Below are positions 22,311 through 33,791 of a stretch of 64,000 nt of DNA, piece after piece. Both the position numbers and the translations under genes were made by a program. Within the stretch, counting starts at the first letter, position 1. Every line of letters starts with the position of its first letter. The notes below the pieces were generated by a model. It did not search any database. It saw only the letters and a list, made by a program, of their open reading frames with translations, and was not told where the DNA came from. The DNA is from Apophysomyces variabilis (Eukaryota; Mucoromycota; Mucoromycetes; Mucorales; Mucoraceae): contig MZZL01000380.1 in the NCBI GenBank assembly GCA_002749535.1, positions 913,041-977,040 of the forward strand. Direction: 5' to 3'.

Positions 22311-24905
22311 ATGAACGTGCATGAGAAGGAGTGGTCGATGTCTGGATCTGCGGCTACCTCTCAGGCCCACTTCCATCCGCCACCGCTCCATTCGCCACCA
22401 CTTCATCCACCAGGTCATCCCCAATCTTACCCTACGGCCAACATAGCTACTACCTCCTCGTCGTCGTCTTCTTCTCCCGTGCATACAATCCCACCTAACG
22501 ATATCTCTTCGAATTATATGCACCCTTTTTCACACGCGTAAGTAAAAAGAAAATATTATGTTTGCTGTGGTTGCTACTCTTTTCTTGTCTCGAGTGTCAA
22601 ACAAAAAAAGTTGTTACCTTGGTTTTGTTCCTTTGACTACGGGCTCACGTCAAACGGTTCTTTTCCATTAGTTCTTCTGTTGCTGGCTCTGCATCAGCAG
22701 CAGCAGTAGGCAGTCTTGCACAGGATTCCACCTTCGTACCTACGATGCAAGCCAAACCCGAAGCGCATCCGGCTGGATCTTACCCAGGGTAACCTTAATT
22801 TTTTTTTCTGTGTGAGCGTTTCACCAATACCGTTCAAAAAAAAAGCTTTTCCACGTCTCAGCCCGCTACGCCTCGGCCATCAGGTTCGCCCACTACGACT
22901 GGCGCTACTATCGCGTCTTCGCGTCCTGGTAGCAGTGCGATGCATTCTTCAGCAACAGTTGGGTCTGCACCATCATCCCCTTCAAGTCGTAAGTTTTCTA
23001 CTCCAGGAACCTCGGTTTATGCGTCCAACGCCCACGCAGCCATCAGACGTCGACGCAAAGAATCAATTTATATCCAGGACGACAGCCCACCATTTAATGC
23101 GACAAACTATAATGGCAATGTATATGGCTTAGACAGAACTACGGTGTAAGTTACAGCATGGTTTCAAGACTTCCATTGAATTGCGTTTATTTTTCACTAA
23201 CATTCATTGATAGATTGGATGTACGCTTACATGCAAAGATTGATCGCGGATTTTTCATGGCAGACAACGATTGGACGTGCTATCGTCGTAACTATTTCCA
23301 GATTAGTAGTACGTTTTCCTTGCAGGGCATCGGCGTGGTATATGACGGTCAAGATCTACCATGCCTTGTTCAGCACGAAGCTGGACTGCATCCCGTGCGA
23401 TCTTTTGTTCTGGGCATTAGTGCTCGTATTGCAAACAGCGAGAAAACAATTGCTCTGATTCAGCATACCCCAAAGCGTGACAAAGGTCCGCAGATAATAC
23501 CTGAGCCTAAGCCTATCCGACCTGGAGGAAACCTTGCGTTAAGTTCCGTCGGCACCAACCAATCTGTGGTTACCTTTGAACGTATCCAATTCAAATCGGC
23601 CACTGCTAATAATGGAAAACGACGCGCAGCACAGCAGTACTATGTGCTGATCGCGCAACTGTTCGCCAAGCTGGATTCTGGAAAGTTAGTAGGCGTCGCT
23701 ACAGTCCAATCCGCGCCTTTGGTTGTACGTGGACGTAGTCCTGGTCACTATGCTGAATCCGATGCTAATGTACGTTCAGTATATTGATGTTTTTTCTCTC
23801 AAATCATTAACCATGTTTATCGTCCTCCATAGCAGCAACAACAGCAACAGCAATCTCAACAGCAACATCGCGCGATGCCACCTGCGTCGCAGTATGTGAG
23901 ACCTTCTCATTTTGTTGGCGCCCCGCCAGGCATGTTCCCACCTTCTGGAGGTGAATACTCGCCGTACGAGTATTCAGGAATGAATTACCCCCCCTTTGCC
24001 CAGCCTATGCTGCCCACACCGCCTCCACAGCAACAAGGACAGCAGCAACATGTGCACCAACAACAGCAACAGCAGCCACAACGACAGCCACCGCCATCCA
24101 TGCCTATGATGCCGCCCTCTTCGCAAACGCCGTCACCCTATGACCATCCTCAGCACCATGCGGTGGCAGCGTCTCCCCATTTCGTTCCTATAATGCATGA
24201 TCGAACAGCTCCTGGTTCGCCGTCTTCAGAGGCCTATGGAAGCAATCATGGTAGCAATCCAACCGGAAACGAGTACAATGGTCAGGGTAACAGCGGATCT
24301 GCAGGAAAGTATTATGAACAGCAACAGCAACAACAGCACCAGCACCAGCACCAGCATCAGCATCAGCACCAGCATCAACATCAACAGCAACAGCAACAGC
24401 ATCAGCAACATCAGCAACAGCAACACTGGGCACGTGTCCGTATGGCATCCAATGCAAGCAATATTAGTGTGGAGGGCCCACATAGCGGACCAGCGTATAT
24501 GAATTCTCATCAACATGAGCATTCTTATTATTCTCATTCCCCTTATCCTGGACCTCACAACTCGGCACCCAGTTCGCCCCAAGTACAATCGCCCGGTTTT
24601 CCACCACCCTCTTTTGACGCACGTGCTGCTGTCCCAATGAACCAAAGGTAGATTGCTTGTTGCATTTGGTTAGTCCCATGCTGCAATACTCATCATTTTG
24701 TGTATTTAGTCCGTCCGAAAGAGCACCCCCACCATCTGGCTTATACCAAACGCCTTATCAAGAGATTCACTGGCGTCACCCGCAGACGGTAGATACCAAT
24801 AGACGCTATGCAGACGTAAGACACCATGGGTACATGCGGCAACAAGACAAGGTGGTTCAAGAGGAATCATTGAAAGAAGAAAGTTCAAAAGACGAAAAGC
24901 AATAA
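22311..24905 (+). CDS. NDT80/PhoG-domain transcription factor
   Basis: Six exons, 22311-22537, 22672-22788, 22846-23145, 23214-23769, 23833-24647 and 24710-24905, all in phase, give 736 residues. Residues about 195-400 form the NDT80/PhoG DNA-binding fold: LDVRLHAKIDRGFFMADNDW, WTCYRRNYFQI, TFERIQFKSATANNGKRRA, QQYYVL and VVRGRSPGHY. The flanks are Pro/Ser/Gln-rich and disordered, including a long Gln/His tract in exon 5. The family includes yeast Ndt80 (meiosis) and Aspergillus XprG / Neurospora VIB-1 (starvation, protease secretion, incompatibility). Which branch this belongs to cannot be told from sequence alone. The start at 22311 is the first ATG in frame. The exon 3 acceptor (AAAAAG at 22845) was chosen because the next AG would break the frame. 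Confidence 0.85.
24317..24426 (+). repeat. CAG/CAC/CAT tract encoding Gln-His repeats
   Basis: Imperfect trinucleotide tract inside exon 5 of the NDT80-like gene. It encodes runs of Q with alternating QH dipeptides. Mixed CAG/CAA and CAC/CAT codons suggest selection on the protein rather than pure slippage. Confidence 0.9.
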
Positions 24906-25079
24906 TGTGTTCACCTTTTTATTTTATATTCAATTCTCCCCTTTTTTATAACTTTATCGTATATGTTTGTGTTGTGTGTCTGCCTACGGGATCTTGGGTT
25001 TCATGTGTGTTTCATTGTTTCTGTCTTTTACTCTTGTTTCCTTTTCCTTTTCCTTTTCTTTTGTTCTGTTCTGGTTCCA

Positions 25080-26110
25080 TTAAAAGTTGTCTTTCGCTCT
25101 TCGAAGGATTCCTAGCACTTCGTCTGGCGTGGCGGAACTTGACCCACTTTCACGCAGTGCAAACTCCTGGACTGACTTTTCTGCAACACGCATGAAAGGG
25201 TTCGTCAGTTTTTCATTCTGCACGGTCGAAGGTGTAGTTGTTCCAACTGCACGTGCCCATGAGATTTTTTCCTGGATGTCAGCGTTATGGGGCTCCACAT
25301 GCTGTGCAAACTTGAGATTGCTGGAAGTATATTCATGACCGAAATAGATTTTGCACTCTTTCGGCAGATTACCTATCGCTGTGAGGGCTTTATGCATGTC
25401 TTCGGCCGAACCTTCGAATAGCCGACCACAACCGGAAGAGAAGAGACAGTCGCCTGTAAATACGGCATGTTGATTCCCATCTTTATCCTCAATATAATAG
25501 CATATATGGTCCATGGTATGGCCAAAGGTCGCCATCGGTTGGATGGTCAATTCGCCGACCTGGAAAGGCTTGCCGTCGGCTACAATGTGCGTGACACCCT
25601 TGACTTGGTTCGACCCACCATAACACGACAGACCGGGTACCTTCTCCAACAACTTCGTATTTCCGCCAGCATGATCCCAATGGTGGTGTGTGGTCATGAT
25701 TCTAACATAAAAACAATAGAACCAAAGTTAGAGACCGCGCGACATTTTACCAAGTAGTAACATTATTTTCACTTTACGTGGTTAACTTATAATCCGAAGG
25801 AAGTGCAGCAATCACATTATCTGGCTCCACAGGATCCACGGCAGCAGCTGGCAGGGTATAATTCCGTTTTAACCGCTTCTTGCCAAGTCTTATGTACCAA
25901 CTTTTTCTGTTTTCTTTTACCTTGCTTTGATTTTTCGTCCAGAAGAAGATATGCGTAACTACACGAACGATGGAATCAATCTATGCTGCTGCTGCAGACC
26001 AGGTTTGTTTCTATTTCCCCATACTTGTCTTTAAGGCAAGGAACAGGTTTGATAATCATTTTATTCACTGCAGAAGTAGAGAATGATCGTATGCGGGAAA
26101 AGAAAAGCAT
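25080..26110 (-). CDS. GLO2: Glyoxalase II (hydroxyacylglutathione hydrolase)
   Basis: Four exons, 26110-26025, 25958-25921, 25847-25778 and 25701-25080, give 271 residues. The metallo-beta-lactamase metal-binding motif THHHWDHAGGN is at about residues 69-79. Further ligands are the histidine of GHTMDH, the aspartate of FTGDCLF and the histidine of YFGHEY. The C-terminal part (NPFMRV) matches the glutathione-binding helices. The enzyme hydrolyses S-lactoylglutathione to lactate and glutathione, the second step of methylglyoxal detoxification. The N-terminus (MLFFSRIRSFSTSAVNK) is basic, hydroxylated and free of acidic residues, so it is probably a mitochondrial targeting peptide. An internal Met at residue 18 could give a cytosolic form. 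Introns are 66, 73 and 76 nt. Confidence 0.92.
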
Positions 26111-27082
26111 TGACAAAATGGTATCGTGCTTTTGTTTTATAGGGAAAAGTGTTGGCAAAGAAAAGGAAAAAAAAGCAAACATTTAACGGCAGCCAATCAA
26201 TCGTTTGCTTGTTCGGCAGTTAAAATATGACGCAACAGTGTAGAAAAAAGCCCTATGGTGAGTGAGGCGTTGTGGGTGAAATTTTTTGTTTGGCATATTC
26301 CGCGCACCACAGCATAAACCTAGAAACAAAACAGTCTAAGCTTTGATGGATGAATATTGATGAACAAAACAATAAGGCACACTCATAGAGCAGTCTCTAT
26401 TGCTGACTAAGCATTCATAGACCCTATTGTTAGACAGCGCACACACAATCCAGGAATCGATTGGATAAAATACACCGACTGAACGTTAATCGGATGTCTG
26501 TGTATTCAATTTTCAAAAAGGAATGTTTCGGGATTTTGTTAATGAATGTGTAACCAATGCAACCAAGCGAGAAAAAGAGAAATGCCCGCAGTGTAATAAC
26601 AAATGTCGAAAAAAACTTTTTTTTTTTTGACATTATCTGTTGAAGCATGCCACGCAATGTCAGAAAGCTTGAAAAGATACAAGGTCTGCTTATGGCAAAA
26701 TGGTAACAGTTAGCAGGAGGAATCAAATCCATCGGTGGAGCATTGGTATCTATCATCACATACGTATGTGGATGTTTTCGCACTGTGGACAAAGGAATGG
26801 TTTCTTTTCTTTCTATAAGACGATTATCCTGCCGTAGAACGTCCTTTCATGCGAACAACAACCACCATCGATATAATAGAAGAGAACTAGCGTATGTTCC
26901 AGGACAACCCAAATTTGGGAACCATTTCTAACATGACTGCTAAACAAAAGCCTGGACATGAAATGCACTCGTAATGGCATTGCTTTTCTCTTTGACGTTG
27001 TTTTACAAAAGGCTCTGACGTTTTGGTCAGTATGCCCCAATTATATTGGAATACCCCTTTTTATCCGACCTCTTTCTTTGTC
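26111..27082. promoter_or_regulatory. Divergent intergenic region, GLO2 / small unknown gene
   Basis: 972 bases between two divergent starts. A 120-codon open frame lies on the minus strand (26430-26792), but it has no recognisable motif and is not called. Nothing else was recognised. Confidence 0.4.
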
Positions 27083-27608
27083 ATGTCTCGGCCAAAACGG
27101 GCTCGATCGTTTAGTGAACAGCCCGATGATGATTTTCAAATCAAGAGATCGAAAATCCAGGAACCGTAAGATCCAGTGGATCTTTTCTTTTTGTGTGATG
27201 TTGTTGTTTTGCCTTTGCGTGCAACACGTTTTTCTCTGTACAGTTGTTTTACTGAATCTTATCCAAAACTATCGTTTTAGATTGCAAACAGTACAGCAAG
27301 TATTGCCGTCCCCTCCACCAGCAGCTCCTCCTCCTGCTGCTGCTCCTGCACCATTCACACCGCCAACCGACGTACTGAAATCCTTTACCATTTCCACCCG
27401 AACACCCTACAACCCGTACAGTAACATCAACGATATGCTTCATCACCTTCACATTCAGCGATATGGCGACGCTCAAACCAACTGTGACCGATGGAATAAT
27501 ACTCAAGTTCAAGAAAACGAGGCCTACAATACAATGAATGCCGTCCTGCGGGATGCGTTTCTGCAGCGACATCGAGCACCACCGCCCCCGCCACCACCAC
27601 CTTCTTAA
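27083..27608 (+). CDS. Small proline-rich protein of unknown function
   Basis: Exons 27083-27165 and 27281-27608 with a 115-nt intron give 136 residues. The N-terminus (MSRPKRARSFSEQPDDD) carries basic clusters resembling a nuclear localisation signal. A Pro/Ala-rich stretch follows, then a well-structured-looking segment (TRTPYNPYSNINDMLHHLHI), and a C-terminal run of eight prolines that could bind SH3 or profilin. I do not recognise the family. The splice phase closes correctly and the second exon is clearly coding in composition. Confidence 0.55.
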
Positions 27609-28490
27609 GGCGATGTTCATATTTGAACAACAAATGCTTAAGAAAACACTGCAAGCTTACAAAATGAATCGCATATCCAGCAATCAGCATCCTTCTTCTC
27701 ACTTATTCCCACTGGCGAAAAAACGTACAGAGAAACATTCAGTGATAGAAGAACAAAGACAAATAAAAAGAACAGCGCGGCCTTTTTGGGCAAATCCAAT
27801 CATCTTTCATAGTCATGGAGATGAGCAATATGGAAAAGGTTTAATGACACAAAGGATCCCGAGATCAAGTTGTTCACTGTATATTGCATCGTGACGATTA
27901 GAAGTAACCTAACTTAAGATTATTTGCTTAAAATATATCGATTGCGTGTTGTCCCACCTTTTTGACTTCCAAGCTTGTTCAAGTTGACCGAAAAATAGGA
28001 CAATGATCATGGATGTATGTGTGCAGCATCGTCCAATCCATACATTTTCCATGCAATAGTGCTCACGTTTGTTAAGATTGACACTCTACAATGAAGTTGT
28101 TCCTTGCAATGCTTTAACTCTTTCTTAAATGCTACCATACAATTAAACTTTGGTAAAGCCTTGAATACTGTCAACCTAATATAGTGAGTAAGGCCATAGA
28201 TACACGGTTTCTGGCCTTGATATAAACTCTTAATATCTCGAGATTTGGTACAATGAATATAAAAATTATACTTCAGTCTAACCTGCTTGAACAACACCTA
28301 CAGTATTTTGCAAAGAAATTTGCGCTACTCGAATAAAGGGATCTCGAGCAGCGCAAATGTTTCCGCAAAAAACGTACCAGGCAAAATGTCAGCAAGACAA
28401 CTCAAAGTGTCAAAATAAAACGCAGTCCAATATCATCTGACCTTGAGCAACTGCGCACTGCTGGTTCTTTGCGTGAGATCCAAAAAAAAA
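27609..28490. other. Intergenic, no recognised gene
   Basis: Short open frames only. A basic, histidine-containing stretch at 27613-27893 could be read through, but it looks like the 3' untranslated region of the preceding gene. Confidence 0.4.
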
Positions 28491-28784
28491 ATGATAACCA
28501 GGAAACAGGTCCAATCATTACATAACTCATCCGAGCCGTTCTTTGTTCAATCCACTCATAATCGGACGATTGAAGAAATGGACCTTCAGGGTTCCGACGA
28601 CCTCGAAAAAATAACGCTTCCTGATTCAGAAAAAGAAGAAGAGGTGGAAGTAGAAGAAGCTGGAACGTCCCCGATCACAGAAGATGATGATGGTTGGAGT
28701 GGCGATTTGGCAGTACTTATGGATGACCTTGTTTTGTCCAACACCGGCCAGATGCGACCAGGATTTATGCCTTACTGTTGCTGA
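28491..28784 (+). CDS. Small acidic hypothetical protein
   Basis: An open frame of 97 residues from ATG 28491. It has a Glu-rich centre (EKEEEVEVEEAGTS), an acidic WSGDLAVLMDDLVL segment and a C-terminal MRPGFMPYCC. The composition is coding-like (regular use of acidic residues followed by amphipathic hydrophobics), but I recognise no family. Missing upstream exons are possible. Confidence 0.35.
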   Translation: MITRKQVQSLHNSSEPFFVQSTHNRTIEEMDLQGSDDLEKITLPDSEKEEEVEVEEAGTSPITEDDDGWSGDLAVLMDDLVLSNTGQMRPGFMPYCC

Positions 28785-29445
28785 AGTACCAACGGAATAC
28801 AAGTGTTTATGATGACTTTAGAGCATTCAAACAGCGTTGGGGAGACATGGACAGACATCCCACTCGCCTAAAAACGTTTTGCTCAGTAAAGAGAGAAAAG
28901 AAAAGTCGAGCTTTTTTTTTTGGTCACCGCACGCTACCAAGCATTCATTGGTCCCAGAAAGATGCCGAAAAGATCTTTTTTTCCCCATGCTATTGAACGC
29001 ATTCCATTTTTCGATTCGACTTTGCGAAAGGTATTGGATTCTTTTTTTTTTCCGGGTTAGATAGCTTTTTTATTCAATAACACTTTGTGTATTTTGTAAA
29101 TGCTTAATCTCTTTTTGCAACAAAGTAAAACCTCTATGGACAGGTCTCGTAAAAAGAGATACTCTCTTTAAGATCCGTTGGTAAATGCGGGGGATTTTTT
29201 TTTCTTTTTGCCCGCGTAGCAATCAGTACTTTATTTGATTGGTAACTCTAGAGACGAGAAAGAAATTCTCCATTCAGTAAGATAGGGATCAAGGTAATTA
29301 ATTCTCCTATTGGTGGAAAGTTTTCAGACTCCAGGAACTTTAAAAAAAGTGGGATGGACTATAAAAAATCGTGAGCAAAATAGACGTGTGTCGAAATCAT
29401 ACAATCTTTTAGTAGTAGCCTAATTGCTTTTTTTCTTATTTGGTC
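28785..29445. other. Promoter region of polyol dehydrogenase
   Basis: 661 bases with many T-runs and no recognisable gene. A TATAAAAA-like box lies at 29360-29367, about 80 bases before the dehydrogenase start. Confidence 0.45.
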
Positions 29446-30866
29446 ATGTCGTCAAACGTCGATTACACAGTGCCTACCGAAACAACAGAAAACTATGGTG
29501 TTTTATTGAACAAGAAGGATGATCTTCAAATTGTCCAAATTCCTGTGCCTACGCCAAAGTCAGGGGAGGTGCAGGTTCAGGTCAAGGCCACCGGTATCTG
29601 CGGGTCGGATGTCCATCTGTGGAAGCATGGAGAGATTGGTATCTTTCCAGTCACTCAACCCCAATTGCTGGGTCATGAGAGCGCAGGTGTTGTTACTGCT
29701 GTAGCAGATGATGTTCATGACCTCAAGGTGGGGGACCGAGTAGCCATTGAAGCGTAAGTTTTTTTCTTTTTTTTTTTTAAGGAAGAGGAGAAAAGTAGAG
29801 GTGGCAATCTTCTCTGTTTGTTTTGTACTAAAGGATTGACCCCAACCATCTCATAGTGGTATTCCTTGTTCGCAATGTGATCAATGTATGCAAGGCAGAT
29901 ACCACCTTTGTCCCGAAGTGGTCTTTAAATCAACCCCACCCCATCATGGCCTGTTAGCCAAATACATCACCCATCCTGCACGATGGCTGCACAGGTAAAG
30001 AAGAAGAAAATATCGGAGTGTTTGTTTCAAAAAACATAAGGAGGAGCACTTACATCTATGACATAGGATTCCTGACAGTTTGACCTATGAACAAGGTGCC
30101 TTGCTAGAGCCCTTGTCGGTTGCCATTGCTGCTATTGATCGTGTTCGTGTGACTTTTGGTCGCTCCTTATTAATCACCGGTGCTGGACCCATTGGTCTGA
30201 TGGTTCTTGCAGTTGCCAAAGCGACAGGTGTCAGCCCTGTGGTAATTACGGATGTCCAAGCGTCGCGGTTGCAATATGCCAAAGCCATGGGGGCTGATTT
30301 TGTTTACCAAGTCGATCCTAAACGCGCCGATGTGGATGTAGCGAAAGATATCCGTCAACTTCTAGGCGGAGGGGCTGAATATTCACTCGAGTGCACTGGC
30401 ATTGAGAGTTCTTTCCGAGCAGCTATCATGGCCACCAAGGATGCCGGAACATGCTGTCTTGTTGGTGTGGGTAAGAATGACCAGCTGTTGCCCGTCAACA
30501 ACTTTGCTATGCGTGAAGTGGATATCCGCGGTTTGTTCCGGTAAGCTACTCATCTTGTCCACAAAAATTAGCACCGCCCAAACTCACACTCTCTTCCCTT
30601 TTCTTTGTCTCTTTTTTTACTGTCTCTTTGTGTATATCTGGCTTGCAAGATATCATCATACATACCCACGCGCTATTGCCCTCTTGGCGAGTGGAAAGTT
30701 GAATGTAGACCACCTTATTACTCACAAGTAGGTCTTCCCTTTACGAATTCTCTGAGCTTGTTTACTAAACATCGTCTGCAGATATGATTTTATGGATGCA
30801 TTGAAAGCATTTGATACTGCGTCGAACTATTCCACAGGTGCCATCAAAGTCCAAATCCTTAACTAG
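29446..30866 (+). CDS. Zinc-dependent polyol dehydrogenase (sorbitol/xylitol/L-arabinitol type)
   Basis: Five exons, 29446-29753, 29857-29994, 30067-30540, 30650-30727 and 30782-30866, give 360 residues, the usual length for medium-chain dehydrogenases. Catalytic zinc residues are Cys52 (GICGSDVH) with His77 and Glu78 (GHESAG). The structural-zinc cysteines are in PCSQCDQCMQGRYHLC. The Rossmann NAD motif is GAGPIG. ALLEPLSVAIAAIDR and ARWLHRIPD resemble fungal L-arabinitol 4-dehydrogenase and sorbitol dehydrogenase more than simple alcohol dehydrogenases. It should oxidise a polyol to a ketose with NAD in pentose or sorbitol catabolism; the exact substrate is not determined by sequence. An Asp following the dinucleotide-binding strand (VVITDVQ) favours NAD over NADP. 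Confidence 0.88.
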
Positions 30867-31175
30867 ATCCTCCATATTCACCTTGTCTTCACCTGTATTT
30901 TATATGTCTTGTCTCACTTAGAACAACTTTACTCTCCATACATTGTATTTTGATGTAAAAAAAAGAAGTGCCGTTTTTTCTTTAATTGCAAGCTAGTCAT
31001 CTATTGCAAGCTACTAGACCCACAGCATCCATAGACTATCCATGATATCCCAAAAATTTTAATCATGCTTTTGGTTTTCACATTCACATCAATAACATGT
31101 AGCTTGAAGTGACATCCTTATCCCAATTACGCATGAACCCAATCTCAGACGCCATTTTAGCGTTAAAAGCCTAAA
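30867..31175. other. Convergent 3' region
   Basis: 309 bases between the stops of the dehydrogenase (plus) and the PRCC-family gene (minus). No feature was seen beyond A/T-rich 3' signals. Confidence 0.5.
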
Positions 31176-32483
31176 TCATCGCATGCCATGGATTAGTTTC
31201 TTCGAGACAAGTGGATCCATGCCATCCTTACCGTATTTCGCTTTTGCTTCACGCTTGACTTTCCGTTGCGCTGCATATTGTTCCTCGAGTTGTTGATTCA
31301 TGTCTTGAGCTTGGGCAATTAAAGACATGATGTTGTTTCTCCTCTTTTGAGCGTCACTGGCAACAACCTACGGCAAATAAACATCAATTGCTTCGATTCT
31401 CCCTTCGAAGCTTATGCTTACTGCTTTGCCAGTATCTTGGAAGATGGGGGTCTTTATGCTCTTGTATCGTTCCCGTTCCTCTTCCGAAGGGAGCATATCT
31501 GCTTGGTTGACTTCTTTGATTTGTATATTAGCATTCTTGCCCCTTCGCTTTCCTCCTAATTTAAATAACTAGATAAAGTATTTATTAGAACTCTTCCCCC
31601 CCTTTTTTTTTTGTTTCGACAGCTTACAGCTTCATGATCGAGATCCGTGGTATTCTGCTTGGTCTGAGCGGTCTCTTGCTGATAACCTTCAGCCTGTTGT
31701 TGTTGCCAGTAGTAATATGCTGCTTGGTCACTATACGCATACATGGCGTTTGGATCGTAGTTGTGATAAGCGTATGCGTCCACTGCTGTCTCTTCTGTTT
31801 TTGCCGGTTGTTGTCGAACGGGCTCGGTTTTTTCTTCCTCTATTTCTGTGGGTTTTACTTGCTTCTGTGGTTTCATCACCATCGGCTTCGGTAAGTTGAC
31901 ATTTGGCATCGTATTCAGTTCAGCTCCTTTAGATACTATTCAGTTAAGTTCGACAGAATAAACAAGGCGTCATACCTAAACGGAAAAAGGGACCATTGTG
32001 TTCTAATTTCGGCTCTTCTTGCTGTTGCTCTTCTTCTTCTTCTTCCTCCTCCTCCTCCTCTTGCTCTTGCTCTTGCTCTTGCTCTTCTTCGCCTTTCTTT
32101 TCTAAACTTTGTTGAAGAGCAACTGTTTCTGTTCTCTTTATTGTTTTTAATTTCGATCTCTCTGTTAACGGGGATTGATCTGTTGGTTGGCGAAGAAATG
32201 GAGATCCGGAATTCTTGGGCGCTGGAAGTAGATCAGCAAGATTAGTGGATGGTGATGATAGTTTAGGTCGTTTAGATCGTTCACGATTTTCCTCTTCATC
32301 GTCCTCATTGAGATGTTTGGAAGGTAAATCGACATATATAACAGGTTTTGACGATGCGGTCTTTTTCGGTGGTGGTAATAATGAGGCGAATGAAGACTTC
32401 TTTGTTTGTTGTGTTGTTGTTACTGTCGTTTCAACGTCGGAAGCCTCAGAGTCTGAACTGCCATAATCGGCTACGAGTGACAT
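31176..32483 (-). CDS. PRCC-family nuclear protein
   Basis: Four exons, 32483-31976, 31926-31628, 31568-31422 and 31367-31176, give 381 residues. The N-terminus MSLVADYGSSDSEASD is the hallmark start of PRCC homologues. Repeated SLLPPPK and DLLPAPK motifs follow, then a long Glu/Gln run. The C-terminal half carries the conserved block KRRGKNANIQIKEVNQADM and a coiled segment KRRNNIMSLIAQAQDMNQQL ending in KAKYGKDGMDPLVSKK. In animals PRCC associates with pre-mRNA splicing factors and MAD2B; a nuclear mRNA-processing role is likely here. The second acceptor of intron 1 is ambiguous (31926 or 31935; both stay in frame and differ by three residues). The first is only 40 nt from the donor, so 31926 is preferred. 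Confidence 0.85.
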
Positions 32484-32641
32484 TGTCGTAGGAATGAATT
32501 TACGGCTTGATTGCAGGACTTGGTTTTTGAAAGGGTGAAGTGAGCATTTTACTCAGCTGAGTTGCAAAATATATATGTGCAAAGCAAGCAAGCTACATCA
32601 GCAAAGCCTTTTGTAACCTTTGTGAACCTCAGTCTACTGAA

Positions 32642-33791
32642 ATGGAGCAAGTCATGGATAGCCTCGTTAAAACTTTTCAAGAAGTGTTCGTTGATATACC
32701 TGCCAAATATAAAAAGTACGCCCAGGACGAAATTGAGCGCTTCAGTCGCATAGTTAAAGAAAAGGGACTGACAGTACCAAGGCAGCAGAGCAGTGCAGTA
32801 TTCCCCGTAGTAGTGCACACAAGCTATTAGACAAATTTAATGCTGCAAGCGGGTCTGTACTTCCTGGTAGCGTTCAAAGAAACTTGAACGGGATCCAAAA
32901 CAGTTGTTTCCACAACATTCAGCCTTTTTGATTGAACTATCTCAAGCAAATCCTTCGACTCTACTTGAGAAAGCAAGACAAAAGCTGTCTGAGCATTTTA
33001 ATAGCCTCGAAATATCTACTTCTGGTTTTTAAAAGCATATTCGGCAGAAATTTTCAATATCATTAAAGCAAGCGACGAAATACCGTTTAGAGGGTGATGC
33101 TCCAAGAACTATTCAGCTTCACTTTAACATTATCAATCATTGGAACGCCGCAGGTATCAATTTTTCTGAAAATTAAGTCTTTGTCGAAGAGACTGGCTTT
33201 TACTCGCAATTAATGAGAAGTTGTGCATGGTCAAAGGGACGGGATCCAGCAATTGTGAGGGTTCTTACACAGAAAGGTGTGAACATAAGCATTGCTGACT
33301 GTATCTCTCCTTTTGGCGCAATTTGTTTTTCCAGAGTTGAACGTTTGAAAAAACAGATCCAGCATTCATTGAAAGAATTCCCTGAGTATCTCCTCCAAAG
33401 AAAAGTTAGTAGTAAAAGCGAATCAAAGCTAGCCCAGCTTAAAAAAGGTGTAACAGCTTACCACATTGTCAAGTTCATGGAAAAAGAGGTGTTTGTTGTT
33501 ATGGATAACTATAGAATTCATCACTCTCATTTTGTCCTTGATGCCATCAACGAACGTGACTACAAATCATTGTTTGTGCACCCGTATTCGCGTTTTTGAA
33601 CCCCATCGAAGAATGTTGATCAAAAATGAAGAAGAACATAAGAAGTAACCCCACACGGCAAATTAGACATGCTTACACCGCGTATTACAGAGGCTTATAA
33701 ACAGGTCACTGTCGTTGACAGCCACAGCTGGATAAGACACTCTGAGACTTACTTGGCTCGATGTATCCAAAAAGAATTGGGCTGGAAGTAG
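32642..33791 (+). pseudogene. Decayed IS630/Tc1-family transposase
   Basis: Fragments of one transposase can be followed in order through several frames. An N-terminal helix-turn-helix start (AKYKKYAQDEIERF) lies near 32697-32740. A LIELSQANPSTLLEKARQKL segment lies near 32930-32990. The first catalytic part reads FVEETGF near 33182-33200. A GVNISIADCISPFG block lies near 33280, then KKGVTAYHIVKFME and the second aspartate motif VVMDNYRIHH near 33440-33525. VHPYSRF is followed by a frameshift and NPIEE-like remains, ending in CIQKELGWK before the stop at 33789-33791. Several stops and frameshifts make it non-functional. Many Mucorales genomes carry related elements (general knowledge). Terminal repeats were not identified. 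Confidence 0.75.

Noticed and set aside
22302..22541. Start of the NDT80-like gene at 22302
   Set aside because: The codon there is TTG; the first ATG in frame is 22311.
24188..24645. Long minus-strand open frames of repeated Ala/Val or Leu/Met
   Set aside because: They are the antisense shadow of the CAG/CAC/CAT tract in exon 5 of the NDT80-like gene.
26430..26792. 120-codon minus-strand frame between GLO2 and the small proline-rich gene
   Set aside because: No motif and low-complexity hydrophobic content; no splice partner found.
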